Positions 9,044 to 18,233 of a DNA stretch of 64,000 bases are shown one piece after another. Numbering within the stretch: position 1 is the first letter of the stretch; each line of letters starts with the position of its first letter. The notes beneath the pieces were generated by a model. That model worked only from the letters and a program-made list of their open reading frames with translations, was not told the DNA's origin and ran no database searches. Source of the DNA: Micromonospora arborensis (GTDB taxonomy: Bacteria > Actinomycetota > Actinomycetes > Mycobacteriales > Micromonosporaceae); assembly GCF_003205615.1 (NCBI RefSeq), contig NZ_PYBV01000003.1, positions 15,705 through 79,704 on the forward strand, read 5' to 3'. Both the position numbers and the translations under genes were made by a program.

Positions 9044-10570
9044 ATGACAAGGCTCAGCCGTCGCATCTTCGTCCTCAGTGGACTCGTGGCCGCCGGTGTC
9101 GCGGTCACACCTCGCCAGAGTGCCCGCGCAGCGGTGCCGTACCCCTTCAAACTCGGCGTCGCCTCCGGCGATCCGGCCCCCGACAGCGTCGTCCTGTGGA
9201 CCCGACTCGCACCGTCGCCGCTCAACGCCGACGGCCAGGGCGGCATGGCCAACGCCGACGTGACAGTGGAGTGGCAGGTGTCCACCACCGACCGGTTCAC
9301 CTCGCTGGTCGCCTCGGGCTCGGTGGTCGCCCGCTACGCGGACGCGCACTCGGTGCACGCGATCGCCGGTGGGCTCGCCGCCGACTCCGACTACTACTAC
9401 CGCTTCCGGGCTCAGGGTCAGATCTCCCCGGTCGGTCGGACGCGGACCGCGCCGGCGCCTGGAACCTTCGGCCGCGACCTGGTGATGGCCTTCGCCTCCT
9501 GCGCCCACTACGAGGCCGGGTACTACACCGCCTACCGGCGGATGGCCGAGGAGAACCCCGGGCTGATCCTGCACCTCGGGGACTACATCTACGAAGGTGG
9601 CGTCGGCAGCTCCGTGGTGCGGCAGCACGTGGGCGCCGAAATCGTGTCCCTGGCCGACTACCGCCGCCGGTACGCGCTCTACAAATCCGACCCGGACCTG
9701 CAGGCGGCGCACGCCGCGGCACCCTGGCTGGTGGTGCCGGACGACCACGAGGTGGAGAACAACTACGCCAACATGGTCCGCAACGACAGCAGCCCGACGC
9801 TGACCGCCGCGCAGTGGACCGCCCGGCGGACCGCCGCGTACCGGGCCTACTACGAGAACATGCCACTGCGGCCGGCCTCCGCGCCGAGCGGCAACAGCAT
9901 CCCGCTGTACCGCCGCGTCCGGTGGGGACAACTCGCGACCTTCCACATGCTCGACACCCGACAGTTCCGCGACGACCAGGCCTGCGGTGACGGCTGGAAG
10001 GTCTGCGCGGACGCGGACCTGGCCTCCCGGTCCCTGACCGGCGCAACCCAGGAGGCGTGGCTGCTCGACGGACTGGCCCAGCGCTACGGCACCTGGGACA
10101 TCCTCGGCCAGCAGGTCTTCTTCGCCCAACAGCTCGACGCGAGCGGGGCGGCGAGCATGGACGCCTGGGACGGCTACCGGGCCTCCCGCAGCCGGATCCA
10201 GACCGGCTGGCAGCAGCGCGGGGTACGCAACCCCCTGGTGCTCACCGGCGACGTGCACAGGTCCTGGGCCAACGACCTCAAGGCCGACTACGCCAACCCG
10301 TCGTCGGCCACCATCGGCACCGAACTGGTCTGCACCTCGATCAGCTCGACCGGTAACGGCAGCGGCAGCACCACCATCCCGAACGCGGCGGCCAACCCGC
10401 ACCTGAAGTTCTACTCGGACCGGCGCGGCTACGTCCGTACCACGATCAGCCGCAGCCAGGTCCGCGCGGACTTCCGCGCGGTGAACACGGTGACCGAGCA
10501 CGGGGCCGCGGCGTCCACGGTGCGCTCGTTCGTCATCCTCGACGGCCAGCCCGGCCTGCAGGCCGGGTAG
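9044..10570 (+). CDS. phoD: Alkaline phosphatase D family protein, Tat-exported
   Basis: A 508-residue PhoD-type phosphomono/diesterase. The N-terminus MTRLSRRIFVLSG fits the twin-arginine motif S-R-R-x-F-x-L, with a cleavage-like ARA at about residue 29, as expected for an enzyme exported folded with its metals. A PhoD N-terminal domain (KLGVASGDPAPDSVVLWTRL) precedes the metallophosphatase core: GDYIYEG (about 179), PDDHEVENNY (about 232), DTRQFRDDQ and TGDVHRSW (about 404). ATG 9044 is chosen. A TTG six bases upstream is in frame but less likely. The ribosome site is weak (AAGG, 9 nt away). It supplies inorganic phosphate outside the cell. Confidence 0.9.
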   Translation: MTRLSRRIFVLSGLVAAGVAVTPRQSARAAVPYPFKLGVASGDPAPDSVVLWTRLAPSPLNADGQGGMANADVTVEWQVSTTDRFTSLVASGSVVARYADAHSVHAIAGGLAADSDYYYRFRAQGQISPVGRTRTAPAPGTFGRDLVMAFASCAHYEAGYYTAYRRMAEENPGLILHLGDYIYEGGVGSSVVRQHVGAEIVSLADYRRRYALYKSDPDLQAAHAAAPWLVVPDDHEVENNYANMVRNDSSPTLTAAQWTARRTAAYRAYYENMPLRPASAPSGNSIPLYRRVRWGQLATFHMLDTRQFRDDQACGDGWKVCADADLASRSLTGATQEAWLLDGLAQRYGTWDILGQQVFFAQQLDASGAASMDAWDGYRASRSRIQTGWQQRGVRNPLVLTGDVHRSWANDLKADYANPSSATIGTELVCTSISSTGNGSGSTTIPNAAANPHLKFYSDRRGYVRTTISRSQVRADFRAVNTVTEHGAAASTVRSFVILDGQPGLQAG

Positions 10571-10583
10571 AAGGAGAACCACC

Positions 10584-11897
10584 ATGACCGCATTCACGTC
10601 ACTGCTCGCCGCGTCCCTTCTGGTGCCGAACGTCGTACCGGCCCCGATCGCCGTCACCGCCGAGGCGATCACCTGGACCACCGCGAACAGCGTTGCCACC
10701 GGTGACCAGGATCTGCCCTCCATCGCCATGAACCGCAACGGTCAGGTCGCGGTGGTGTGGGAGGACGACCGGGACAGCACCGCCCCCGAGAACGACACCC
10801 ACAGCGAGATCTACCTGCGGCTGTTCCGCGACGGTACGCCCGCGTACGAGCTCAAGCTCTCCGGCGGAGGCACCAGCGGGGCCGCCTGGCGACACATCAG
10901 CCCCGATGTGGGGCTCGACGACCGGGGCAACGCCGTGGTGGTCTGGGCCGCCGACGGCGACGGCAACGGCGTCTACAACATCCAGTACCGGGTGGTCTCG
11001 CCGAGCGGCACGGTGCTCGGCTCGGGGCAGGCCAACGCCAGCGACGCCGGGCAGCAGATCTGGCCGAAGGTGGCCCTCGACCCGGACGGCGCCCCGACCA
11101 CCGGCGCGGTTGGCTTCAGCGTCGTCTGGGAGGACGTGCAGGGGACCGCACCCGCCACCGTCAAGGCCGCCGGCTTCACTGCCGCCACCACGAAGGCGTA
11201 CGAGGTGACGGCCTCGCAGACGACGGGGACGCACCACCGCCCCGACGTGGCGGTGTCCGCCGCCGGCGAGGCGCTGGTGGTCTGGGACGAGGACGCCGAC
11301 GCGAATGGCTCGTACAACATCGGGTTGACCCGGCTGGCCCGGTCCAACGGCGCGGTGGTGCTGTCCCGGCGGACGGCCAACGCGCAGAGCGGCGGGCAGC
11401 AGCAGCGGGCCTCGGTGGCGACGAACTTCGCCGGGGACTTCACCGTCGGGTGGGAATCCGACCACACCGGCACCCGGGGTGTCTGGGCGCGATCGTTCAC
11501 CTCCACCGGCACCGCCCGACACGACGAGGTCCAGGTCTCCACCGGGACCGGAGCCGTCGCCCCCGGCGTCGGCATCGACGACCAGGACAACATCGTGGTG
11601 GGCTGGACGGTGTCGGGCACCAACCCGGACGTCTGGGCGCGTGGCCTCAACCCGGACGGCACGCCGACCGGCCGGCTGGCGGCCCAGGCGCTGAGCCAGA
11701 CCACGACGGGTCGTCAGGAACATCTGGCCGTCGCGACTTCTCCCTGGGGAGAGGTGAGCCTGTGCTACACCGACGACAACGACGGAAACGCCTTCGACCA
11801 GGTGCTCCTGGGGTTGGGAGCGACGAACTCGACCTGGCTGATGTCGGCCGACGAACTGCGCCGGCTCAAGGCGCGGAGCAGCACGGCGGCAGGCTGA
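10584..11897 (+). CDS. Secreted repeat protein, probable beta-propeller, unknown function
   Basis: A 437-residue exported protein with a short signal peptide (to about residue 27). The body is a tandem series of about 50-residue repeats with consensus P-x-V-A-(V/L)-D-x-x-G-x-x-(V/A)-V-V-W-x-D-x-D. Examples are PSIAMNRNGQVAVVWEDD, PDVGLDDRGNAVVVWAAD and PDVAVSAAGEALVVWDED, consistent with propeller blades carrying Asp-rich calcium-binding turns. ATG 10584 follows AAGGAG. It lies 13 bp after phoD in the same direction, so the two are probably co-transcribed. No enzymatic motif is visible. Confidence 0.7.
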   Translation: MTAFTSLLAASLLVPNVVPAPIAVTAEAITWTTANSVATGDQDLPSIAMNRNGQVAVVWEDDRDSTAPENDTHSEIYLRLFRDGTPAYELKLSGGGTSGAAWRHISPDVGLDDRGNAVVVWAADGDGNGVYNIQYRVVSPSGTVLGSGQANASDAGQQIWPKVALDPDGAPTTGAVGFSVVWEDVQGTAPATVKAAGFTAATTKAYEVTASQTTGTHHRPDVAVSAAGEALVVWDEDADANGSYNIGLTRLARSNGAVVLSRRTANAQSGGQQQRASVATNFAGDFTVGWESDHTGTRGVWARSFTSTGTARHDEVQVSTGTGAVAPGVGIDDQDNIVVGWTVSGTNPDVWARGLNPDGTPTGRLAAQALSQTTTGRQEHLAVATSPWGEVSLCYTDDNDGNAFDQVLLGLGATNSTWLMSADELRRLKARSSTAAG

Positions 11898-11903
11898 GCG
11901 GAT

Positions 11904-11951
11904 CGGGTCTTCCGGGCCGCGTTCCGCGTAGGGGACGTGGCCCGGGACCCG
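11904..11951. terminator. Bidirectional hairpin between convergent genes
   Basis: CGGGTCTTCCGGGCC (11904-11918) pairs with GGCCCGGGACCCG (11939-11951), with a 2-nt bulge. It lies in the 59-bp gap between the two converging stop codons. Confidence 0.55.
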
Positions 11952-11956
11952 GTCGT

Positions 11957-12883
11957 TCAGCCGGTGCGGCGGATCTCCCCCGACGCCGCTTCGTCCCCGG
12001 ACGACGACGGGCTCGCCACGGCGCGCAGGGTGACCGCCTGGTCGGCGTGGTCGACCTCGAACAACGTGCCGGCCGGGAAGGCCGCGAACGTCTCGGGTGG
12101 CAACTGGATCGTGCCGTCGCCGGCCACCACGGCGAAGTCCCGGCCGTCGCGCCCCTCGGCCCCGACCCGGCCGTCCCGGATGGTGACGGCGCGACCCAGC
12201 CGGGCACCGACCTCACCGTCGTGGGTCACCACGACCACGGTGGTGCCCCGCTGGGCGTTGACGGTGGCCATCGCCGCGAGCACCTCGTCGCGACCGGACG
12301 CGTCGAGCTGGCTGGTCGGCTCGTCGACCAGGAGCAGCCCGGGCCCGGCGGCGAGCCCCTGTGCCAGAGCAGCCCGCTGACGCTGCCCCGGAGTCAGGTC
12401 GCCCACCCGCCGAGCGCCGTGACCGCCGAGGCCGACGAGTTCCAGGATCGCCTCCGGTGGGTCGAGCCGACGCCCGGCGATGCGTGCCGCGGGTCGCTGT
12501 GCCAACCAGACGTTGCGCGACAGCGACACGTACGGCAGCAGGTTGCGTTCGGCGCCCTGGAGCACCGTGCCGACGGTGGCCCCGCGCAGGGCCGCCAGGC
12601 CCTTGGACGAGAGCCGGGACAGCTCGTGGTCGCCCACGTGCACGCGGCCGGCGGACGGTTGCAGGAGCCCGCCGAGGATCGCCACCAGGGTGGACTTTCC
12701 CGAGCCGGACGGCCCCACCAGCGCTAGCATCTCGCCCGGCGAGATGTGCAGGTCCACGCCGGAGAGCGCGACGACGTCGCCGGTGCCGGTGGGGTAGATG
12801 TGGATGAGCCGGTGGCAGGTGACCGCCACACCCCCGGCCGGCGGCTCGGCGGTCGTCGGCCGTTCCGGCGGCTCGACGGTCAT
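11957..12883 (-). CDS. ABC transporter ATP-binding protein (exporter, MacB/LolD-like)
   Basis: A 308-residue nucleotide-binding subunit. Walker A GPSGSGKST, a Q-loop VLQGAE, a divergent signature LTPGQRQRAALAQGL (T-P-G-Q in place of S-G-G-Q), Walker B LLLVDEPTSQLD and the H-loop VTHD are all visible. About 60 residues after the H-loop form an extra C-terminal region. ATG 12883 overlaps the permease stop (ATGA), so it is coupled to that gene. Upstream in-frame codons lie inside the permease gene and are rejected as starts. It would power the FtsX-type permease with, or as an alternative to, the ATPase at 15988. Confidence 0.85.
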   Translation of the reverse strand: MTVEPPERPTTAEPPAGGVAVTCHRLIHIYPTGTGDVVALSGVDLHISPGEMLALVGPSGSGKSTLVAILGGLLQPSAGRVHVGDHELSRLSSKGLAALRGATVGTVLQGAERNLLPYVSLSRNVWLAQRPAARIAGRRLDPPEAILELVGLGGHGARRVGDLTPGQRQRAALAQGLAAGPGLLLVDEPTSQLDASGRDEVLAAMATVNAQRGTTVVVVTHDGEVGARLGRAVTIRDGRVGAEGRDGRDFAVVAGDGTIQLPPETFAAFPAGTLFEVDHADQAVTLRAVASPSSSGDEAASGEIRRTG

Positions 12884-15800
12884 CGACCGCTCCGACGGCG
12901 TACCGAGGCGGCGATGACCCGACCGAGCACGACCGCGGTGAGGGCGAACAGCGCGACGGTGGGCACCGCGAACACCAACAGACGGTCGATGTCCGGCCAT
13001 TCGGGTATCGGGACCGGGGAGCGGCCGTCACTGAACAGCCGTTGCCCGCTTCGGGTGAGCAGCCAGATCACCAGGGTGACGAGACCGCCCGACACGGCGG
13101 CGACCGCGACCGGTAACCCGTAGCCGCCGCGGACGGCGCGTGGTGGCAACCCCTGCCGACGCAGCGCCACCAACATGGTCACCCGGGTACGCTGCTCGGC
13201 CGCCGCCATCGCGATGAGGCCGGCCGCCCCGATCAGTACCCCGGCCAGCGCGGCGAACAGGTTGAAGCGCAGCGCCAACGCTGGCGCCTGTCGATCGAAG
13301 TCCTGGCGGACTCCGGTGATCGTCCGCTCACCGAGGATCGCCAGACCCTGGGCGCGAAGCCGGTCGAGGACGTCGGCGGGCGCGGTCGCGGCCAGCCACA
13401 CCTCCTTGGTGCCGCTCTGGCCGGACACCGCGATCCGATCAGCGTATTCCAGGTCGACGATCAGGCCGGCGCCACCGAGGTGCGGCAGAGCGTCGGCCAC
13501 GCCCTCAACCCGGGCCTTTGTCGGTGACCCGTCGACGCCTTCGTGCGGATGAGCCCCGCCGAGCGGCGTCCCCACCGACCGGGTCAGGTAGACGGGCAGC
13601 GGGAACGGTGAGTCGGCAACACTGATGCCGGCCGTCGGCGGACCCCCCTCCATCATCTGAAGGGACAGCGCTGGGGACGCACCGCCCCTGGCGCTGAACT
13701 CCGAGTCACTCCTCGAGCCTCGCCACCGCTTCAGATCGGCGAACTGCGTACCGGTCAGCACCACCGTGTCGGCGGAGCCATCGCCGCTGCGCAGCTCCTC
13801 GAAGTGGACAGCCAAGTTCTGCCAACTCACCTGGGCGACGACTTCCATCTTGACCAGGCGGCACTGCGGTACGCACTCGGGCACCTGAACGACGTACTCG
13901 TCGCGCCCCGGCCGGATGTCCGGGCGTGCGGTGACCACCCGGGTGCCGTCGGCGCTGGAGACGGTCACCGCGAGGCGCGGCACATTCCCCCCGAGGGCCT
14001 CCGTGTCGAAGCTGGTGGTCGACAGGACGACGGTGAGCAGTCGCCCCCGTAGCAGCACCGGTTCCCCGGGCGGGTCGGGGCGGATGGCACGTGTGATGTC
14101 CGCGAAGGACACTCCGTACGACGGATGCGGCGCGGCCACCGCCGCCAGCCGGGCGGAGTCCACGGCGAGCACCGGTGCGCCGCCGTCGGGGAGCCTATTC
14201 GTCACGACCGCGGCCATCGCGAAGCGACCCTCGGGATCGGCCTTCCGCACGGCCGTCAACAGGTGTGAACGGGACGTCGCGTCGACCTCGACCACGCGCG
14301 CCGCGCCGACCTCCACGACCGCCCGATCGCGGTAGGCGGCCGAGGCGAGCTCGTTCATCGACGCCGTGAAGGCGAGCATGGCGACAGCGACGGTGAGCAG
14401 CGCGATCAGTGGCCGGAACCGTGGTTGCCGGGCCACCTGCACCAGGGCGAGGCCGACGGCGGTGCGGCCCCGGGCCAGCAGTGCCGCACCGACCGCGGCG
14501 CCGGCCAGCATCGCGACCCGTGCCAGCAACACCGCCGCGGCGAGCGCCCCGGCGACAGGTGCCACGAGGGCCAGCCCGCTGGGCGACCCGCCGGAGCGCA
14601 ACTGCACCACGGCAGCTGCCGCGATGGACACCGCGACGACGTCGCCGATTGTCGCCCGCCATCCCCGAACCCGAGCCGGCACCCGACGCAGCAGGTCGAC
14701 GACCGGTGCGGACAGCATCCGAGCCTGGGCCAGCAGCACCGCGGCGAGCGCGCCGGCGGCGCCGATGGCGGCAAAGGCGACAACGTTGGCGTCCAGCGTG
14801 ACGTCGGCGCGGGCCGGGAGGGTGTGCGCGGCGAGCAGTGTGGCAGCGGCGACGCCACCGAGGCAGCCGAGGGGAATCGCGACCAACGCGGGTACGGCGT
14901 GTTCGCCGATCGCCAGCGCCCACAGTCGTCGGCGTTGCACCCCACGGAGCAGGAGCAGACCCTGCTCCGGTCGCCGCTGGTCCGCCGCCGAACCGACCGC
15001 GACGAAGAGCACCAGCCAGCAGAGCAGCACGAGCAGCCCGGCGCCCAGCGTGACGCCGTCGGCCAGTTGCGCGCGTTGCCGCTCGATGCGATCGAACAGG
15101 CTGGTCGTGGTGGTGCCGGCCCCGAAGCCCTCGCGGTTTCCCTCCCGCTGCAGCTTCATGACCGCGGCCCGCAGCTCCGGCATGGACCGGGTGTCGAGCA
15201 GCTTCTCGGTGACGTAGAGGTCGGCCGTCGACCGATGCAGGATGACATCGTCATCGGGCAGGGGAGCGGCCTCGGCGATGAAGATGGCATCCTCGGCGCT
15301 GCCCGGGATCGACGTGCCCGGGGTGCCCCCAGTGGCCGGCCGAATGAGCTCCCCACCGAGCCAGAACGGATCGGTCACGTCCAGCGGTCGGTAGATGCCG
15401 GTCACCCGCACCGGCACCGCGGCGAAGGTGAAGCGATCGCCGACGGCGACACCGAGCCGCGCTGCGGTGTGCGTGCTGACCATGACCTCGGGGAGCTGGT
15501 CTCTCGAGGTGGACCGGGGGCAGGCGCCAGCCACGGCGACCCGCTCACACACCCCCGCCCGGAAGATCAGGCTGGAGGTCACCTCTCCGGCTCGACCGGC
15601 GGCGACGCCACCGCTCTGAGCGCCCAGGACGACGTCGAAGCCGGCCGGCGTCAGTCGCATGACCGTGCTGGTGAACACGGTGCGGGTGGGGTCGGTGGGC
15701 AACCCCGGATATTCGGCGCCCTCGGCGAGCCGGATGCGAAGCTCGTTGGGCTCCGCAGTGGACATTTCATACCGGGCCAGCGCCTGCCCGGCCGCGGCGA

Positions 15801-15909
15801 CGTAGCTCGGTGCGGCCGCCGCGGCGGCGCTGGCGAGCACCGCGAGCAGGAGCACCGCCAACGCCTGTGCCCGACGGGCCGCGATCGCACCCCAGATGAC
15901 GGTCAGCAT
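12880..15909 (-). CDS. Large FtsX-type ABC exporter permease
   Basis: A 1009-residue membrane protein. A first helix at about residues 14-36 is followed by a large extracytoplasmic domain (about 40-275). A helix cluster follows near 280-480, then a helix at about 500-515 and a second long soluble domain. Three C-terminal helices (about 895-1000) end in a cytoplasmic Arg-rich tail. This doubled helix-domain-helix plan matches FtsX/MacB-like permeases that move lipids, peptides or drugs by mechanotransmission. The start has no clear Shine-Dalgarno. A TATCCT box (reverse strand, 15918-15923) 8 nt upstream suggests a leaderless start, so it may have its own promoter besides that of the upstream ATPase. 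Confidence 0.8.
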   Translation of the reverse strand: MLTVIWGAIAARRAQALAVLLLAVLASAAAAAAPSYVAAAGQALARYEMSTAEPNELRIRLAEGAEYPGLPTDPTRTVFTSTVMRLTPAGFDVVLGAQSGGVAAGRAGEVTSSLIFRAGVCERVAVAGACPRSTSRDQLPEVMVSTHTAARLGVAVGDRFTFAAVPVRVTGIYRPLDVTDPFWLGGELIRPATGGTPGTSIPGSAEDAIFIAEAAPLPDDDVILHRSTADLYVTEKLLDTRSMPELRAAVMKLQREGNREGFGAGTTTTSLFDRIERQRAQLADGVTLGAGLLVLLCWLVLFVAVGSAADQRRPEQGLLLLRGVQRRRLWALAIGEHAVPALVAIPLGCLGGVAAATLLAAHTLPARADVTLDANVVAFAAIGAAGALAAVLLAQARMLSAPVVDLLRRVPARVRGWRATIGDVVAVSIAAAAVVQLRSGGSPSGLALVAPVAGALAAAVLLARVAMLAGAAVGAALLARGRTAVGLALVQVARQPRFRPLIALLTVAVAMLAFTASMNELASAAYRDRAVVEVGAARVVEVDATSRSHLLTAVRKADPEGRFAMAAVVTNRLPDGGAPVLAVDSARLAAVAAPHPSYGVSFADITRAIRPDPPGEPVLLRGRLLTVVLSTTSFDTEALGGNVPRLAVTVSSADGTRVVTARPDIRPGRDEYVVQVPECVPQCRLVKMEVVAQVSWQNLAVHFEELRSGDGSADTVVLTGTQFADLKRWRGSRSDSEFSARGGASPALSLQMMEGGPPTAGISVADSPFPLPVYLTRSVGTPLGGAHPHEGVDGSPTKARVEGVADALPHLGGAGLIVDLEYADRIAVSGQSGTKEVWLAATAPADVLDRLRAQGLAILGERTITGVRQDFDRQAPALALRFNLFAALAGVLIGAAGLIAMAAAEQRTRVTMLVALRRQGLPPRAVRGGYGLPVAVAAVSGGLVTLVIWLLTRSGQRLFSDGRSPVPIPEWPDIDRLLVFAVPTVALFALTAVVLGRVIAASVRRRSGR

Positions 15910-15987
15910 CGGCGCCGAGGATATCGACCCGACCGACCGCCCGCCGCCCCGTCCGGGTGGGCCGAGACCTGCCGGTTACCGGCGCCC

Positions 15988-16635
15988 TCAGTCGCGGATG
16001 ATCTCCGCCCGCCCCTCGACGAGGTGCAGCTCCGCCTCGCAGGCGGCGGCCACCTCCGGGTCGTGGGTGGCGAACACGACCGCCGCGCCCCGCCGTGCCT
16101 CGCCGTGCAACAGCTCCAGCACCCGCTGCCGGTTGCCCGCGTCCAACTCGCTTGTCACCTCGTCGGCCAGCAGCACGCTCCCGCGCAGGGCCAGACCGCG
16201 AGCGACGGCCGTACGCTGCTGCTGGCCACCCGACAACTCCTCGACGAGCTGGTCGGCCTGGCCGGCAAGGCCCAGCAGATCCAGCATCGCGGCGGTCTGC
16301 CGGCGGGCGCCGGGTGGTGTCACGCCGTCGGCCACGAGCGCCACCTGCAGGTTCTCGGCGGCCGTGAGAATCGGGGCCAGGCCGTTGTCCTGCGGGATGA
16401 GCACGATCCGTTGCTCCACCGCGTGATCACGATCGCGGAGCGGCTGCCCGTCGACAGTCACCGTGCCGTCCCGTGGCCGCAACAACCCCGCCATCGCGTT
16501 GATCAGCGTCGTCTTGCCCGCGCCCGACGACCCGGTCAACGCCAGGACCCGTCCCGGCCGGACCGTCAGCGAGATCTCCCGGAGGACGGCCGGAGCGTTG
16601 CCGTAGCCCACTGACGCCCCGTGCATGCTCAGCAT
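15988..16635 (-). CDS. ABC transporter ATP-binding protein
   Basis: A 215-residue nucleotide-binding subunit with Walker A GSSGAGKT, Q-loop LIPQDNG, signature LSGGQQQRTAVARGL, Walker B VLLADEVTSELD (the usual P after E is V) and H-loop ATHD. It lies 78 bp upstream of the FtsX permease on the same strand, and a second ATPase follows that permease. The start is one of two nearby ATGs (16635, or 16626 in frame). The two ATPases differ clearly in sequence, so they are not a recent duplication and could form a heteromeric motor. Confidence 0.85.
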   Translation of the reverse strand: MLSMHGASVGYGNAPAVLREISLTVRPGRVLALTGSSGAGKTTLINAMAGLLRPRDGTVTVDGQPLRDRDHAVEQRIVLIPQDNGLAPILTAAENLQVALVADGVTPPGARRQTAAMLDLLGLAGQADQLVEELSGGQQQRTAVARGLALRGSVLLADEVTSELDAGNRQRVLELLHGEARRGAAVVFATHDPEVAAACEAELHLVEGRAEIIRD

Positions 16636-16731
16636 GTCCCACCGCCCCCTCTTCCGTCACCAAGGATCCGCAGACTGTCACGGCGGGCGAGACCCGCACA
16701 ATCCCGTCGATCCGCCAGCGATCCGAGGTGG

Positions 16732-16905
16732 TCAGTCGACCCGGGGTCGCCGCTCGTAGCTGACCAGGGCGGCGAGGAAGGTCGTCAGCAGCCCGAGAGC
16801 GGCCAGCGCGGGCCGGGCGAAGTCGACGGCCCCGGCGACCAGCGGCAGGTGCGCCAGCGTGTACGCGTTCGCCGCCGACTGCTGGCGTGTGGGGGGCCAA
16901 CGCCC
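16732..16905 (-). pseudogene. ltrA: Remnant of the C-terminus of a low-temperature-requirement (LtrA) membrane protein
   Basis: No complete gene lies between the ATPase and the TetR gene. The leftward frame that stops at 16732-16734 reads through ANAYTLAHLPLVAGAVDFA and then LAALGLLTTFLAALVSYERR. The AYTxxHLPLVAG stretch and the final helix plus YE-R tail resemble the C-terminal end of LtrA family proteins, but the helices normally between them are missing and there is no start. I read it as an internally deleted decaying copy. A 5' fragment of the same family lies at 56646. The family call is from memory of the motif. Confidence 0.5.
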
Positions 16906-16918
16906 GGCTGCGGCGGAA

Positions 16919-17485
16919 TCAGGCGAAGATTAGGTCGAGGTGAGCGTCCAGCGCGCCCAGCGCCTGCTCGGCGGTGTACTGCCCGCCCAGCAGGTAGACG
17001 CCGAGCCCTTCCATCAGCGCCAGCAGGCCGGCTGCGGCGGCGTCACCGTGGCCGTCGGGCAGGATCCCGGCGATGAACCCGGTGAGTTGCCGGGTGCCCT
17101 CGCGGAGACTGGGCGCGGCGGCCGGACGCACCGCCGTGTAGGCGAGGAACGCGAGCGCCACTCGCCCGTCGTCGCGGGTCCCCTCGTCCAGGGGCAACAG
17201 CGCCGCGATCATCGTGCGCAGCAGCAGCCGGGGCGAGGGGTCCACGCCCAGCCGTGCGATCGCCTCGGTGACCCTGACCTGGCTGCGCTCACGTACCACG
17301 CTCAACGCGAACGCCATCATCTCGTCCTTGGTGCGGAAGTAGTGCTGCACCATTCCGGCGGACACACCGGCCTCGGCCGCCACATGACGGAGGCTGACGG
17401 CCTCCAGGCCCTGATCCGCGGCGACCCGCATCAACGCGTCCGCGATGAGGGTGCGTCGCTCCTGGTGGTCGACCTTCTTGGGCAT
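16919..17485 (-). CDS. TetR/AcrR family transcriptional regulator
   Basis: A 188-residue repressor-type protein. Residues about 10-55 form the TetR DNA-binding domain (LIADALMRVAADQGLEAVSLRHVAAEAGVSAGMVQHYFRTKDE, written here as its span), and the rest is a ligand-binding helical domain. It is third in a leftward cluster with a membrane protein (52-bp gap) and a PEP-synthase-like enzyme. It probably controls the operon through the palindrome at 20655-20674 in front of the first gene. The ligand is unknown. Confidence 0.85.
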   Translation of the reverse strand: MPKKVDHQERRTLIADALMRVAADQGLEAVSLRHVAAEAGVSAGMVQHYFRTKDEMMAFALSVVRERSQVRVTEAIARLGVDPSPRLLLRTMIAALLPLDEGTRDDGRVALAFLAYTAVRPAAAPSLREGTRQLTGFIAGILPDGHGDAAAAGLLALMEGLGVYLLGGQYTAEQALGALDAHLDLIFA

Positions 17486-17537
17486 GGCCTCGATCGTTTC
17501 ACAGTGGGTGGCCCGGGCACCTCTCCAGCGGCGGTGG

Positions 17538-18203
17538 CTACCGGCCGACGGTGTTGCGAACGGGGGTGCCGCGAGCGCTGCGGAGCAGGCCGTCCGGGTC
17601 GTCGGCGTAGAGCCGCAGCTCGTCCATCGGCGTGGACCCGGTCTTCGACTCCTTGAAGGTCAGCGGTCGGCGCAGCAGGACGTCGATGCTGGTCTGGCTG
17701 CCGACCGCGATGGACACCACCCGACGGTCACCCTCCTGCTCGACCTGCACCGATTTGCTCGATGGCAGTGAGCGGTACCGCTTGCGCAGCGCTTCGACAT
17801 CCGTCCACGGGATCCAGATGTCGATGCCCGAGCTGAGGCGCACTCGCAGCCCTCGGTCACCCACGATGTGTGGATGGATCGTCATGCTGGCGAAGAGCCC
17901 GATCATCCAGAGCAGACCCCAGATGCCGAGGCCGAGCACGATCCAGCGGGCGGGCCGCCACGGCACCACGTGGGTGACGACGACATCGAAGATCGGGATC
18001 TCCACGACCGACAGGCCGATGAAGATGCCGAGGATCGGTTTGACCACACCGAGGTAGCCGAACGGTTCGTCGCCCGGAGCCAGCGGCAGTGGCCTGCGCC
18101 GCGCCCAGAGGTAGAGGCTGCGCCACATCGCGGCCTCGGCCGCGGCCGCGCGGCGCAGCAACGGACCCACCTGCACCCTGGTCGATGCCTTCGTGTCGGT
18201 CAT
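17538..18203 (-). CDS. Small membrane protein in the dikinase-TetR operon, unknown function
   Basis: A 221-residue protein. Two hydrophobic segments (about residues 53-75 and 87-108) are followed by a soluble beta-rich region (DRGLRVRLSSGIDIWIPWTDVEALR) resembling bacterial PH-like membrane-associated domains. That resemblance is inferred from pattern only. It lies 30 bp downstream of the dikinase gene and 52 bp upstream of the TetR gene, all leftward, so one transcript is likely. I know no defined function. Confidence 0.65.
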   Translation of the reverse strand: MTDTKASTRVQVGPLLRRAAAAEAAMWRSLYLWARRRPLPLAPGDEPFGYLGVVKPILGIFIGLSVVEIPIFDVVVTHVVPWRPARWIVLGLGIWGLLWMIGLFASMTIHPHIVGDRGLRVRLSSGIDIWIPWTDVEALRKRYRSLPSSKSVQVEQEGDRRVVSIAVGSQTSIDVLLRRPLTFKESKTGSTPMDELRLYADDPDGLLRSARGTPVRNTVGR

Positions 18204-18233
18204 TGTCGTCCTCGTCGGTAGGCGGGCGGAGAG

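Noticed and set aside
9029..10738. A 569-codon ORF on the reverse strand opposite phoD
   Set aside because: Long antisense ORFs arise from third-position GC bias. phoD has all family motifs and a signal peptide, while the antisense product is low-complexity and resembles nothing.
14425..16614. A 729-codon forward ORF opposite the FtsX permease and ATPase
   Set aside because: It overlaps two well-supported leftward genes completely, has Arg/Gly/His-rich composition, and has no start signal.
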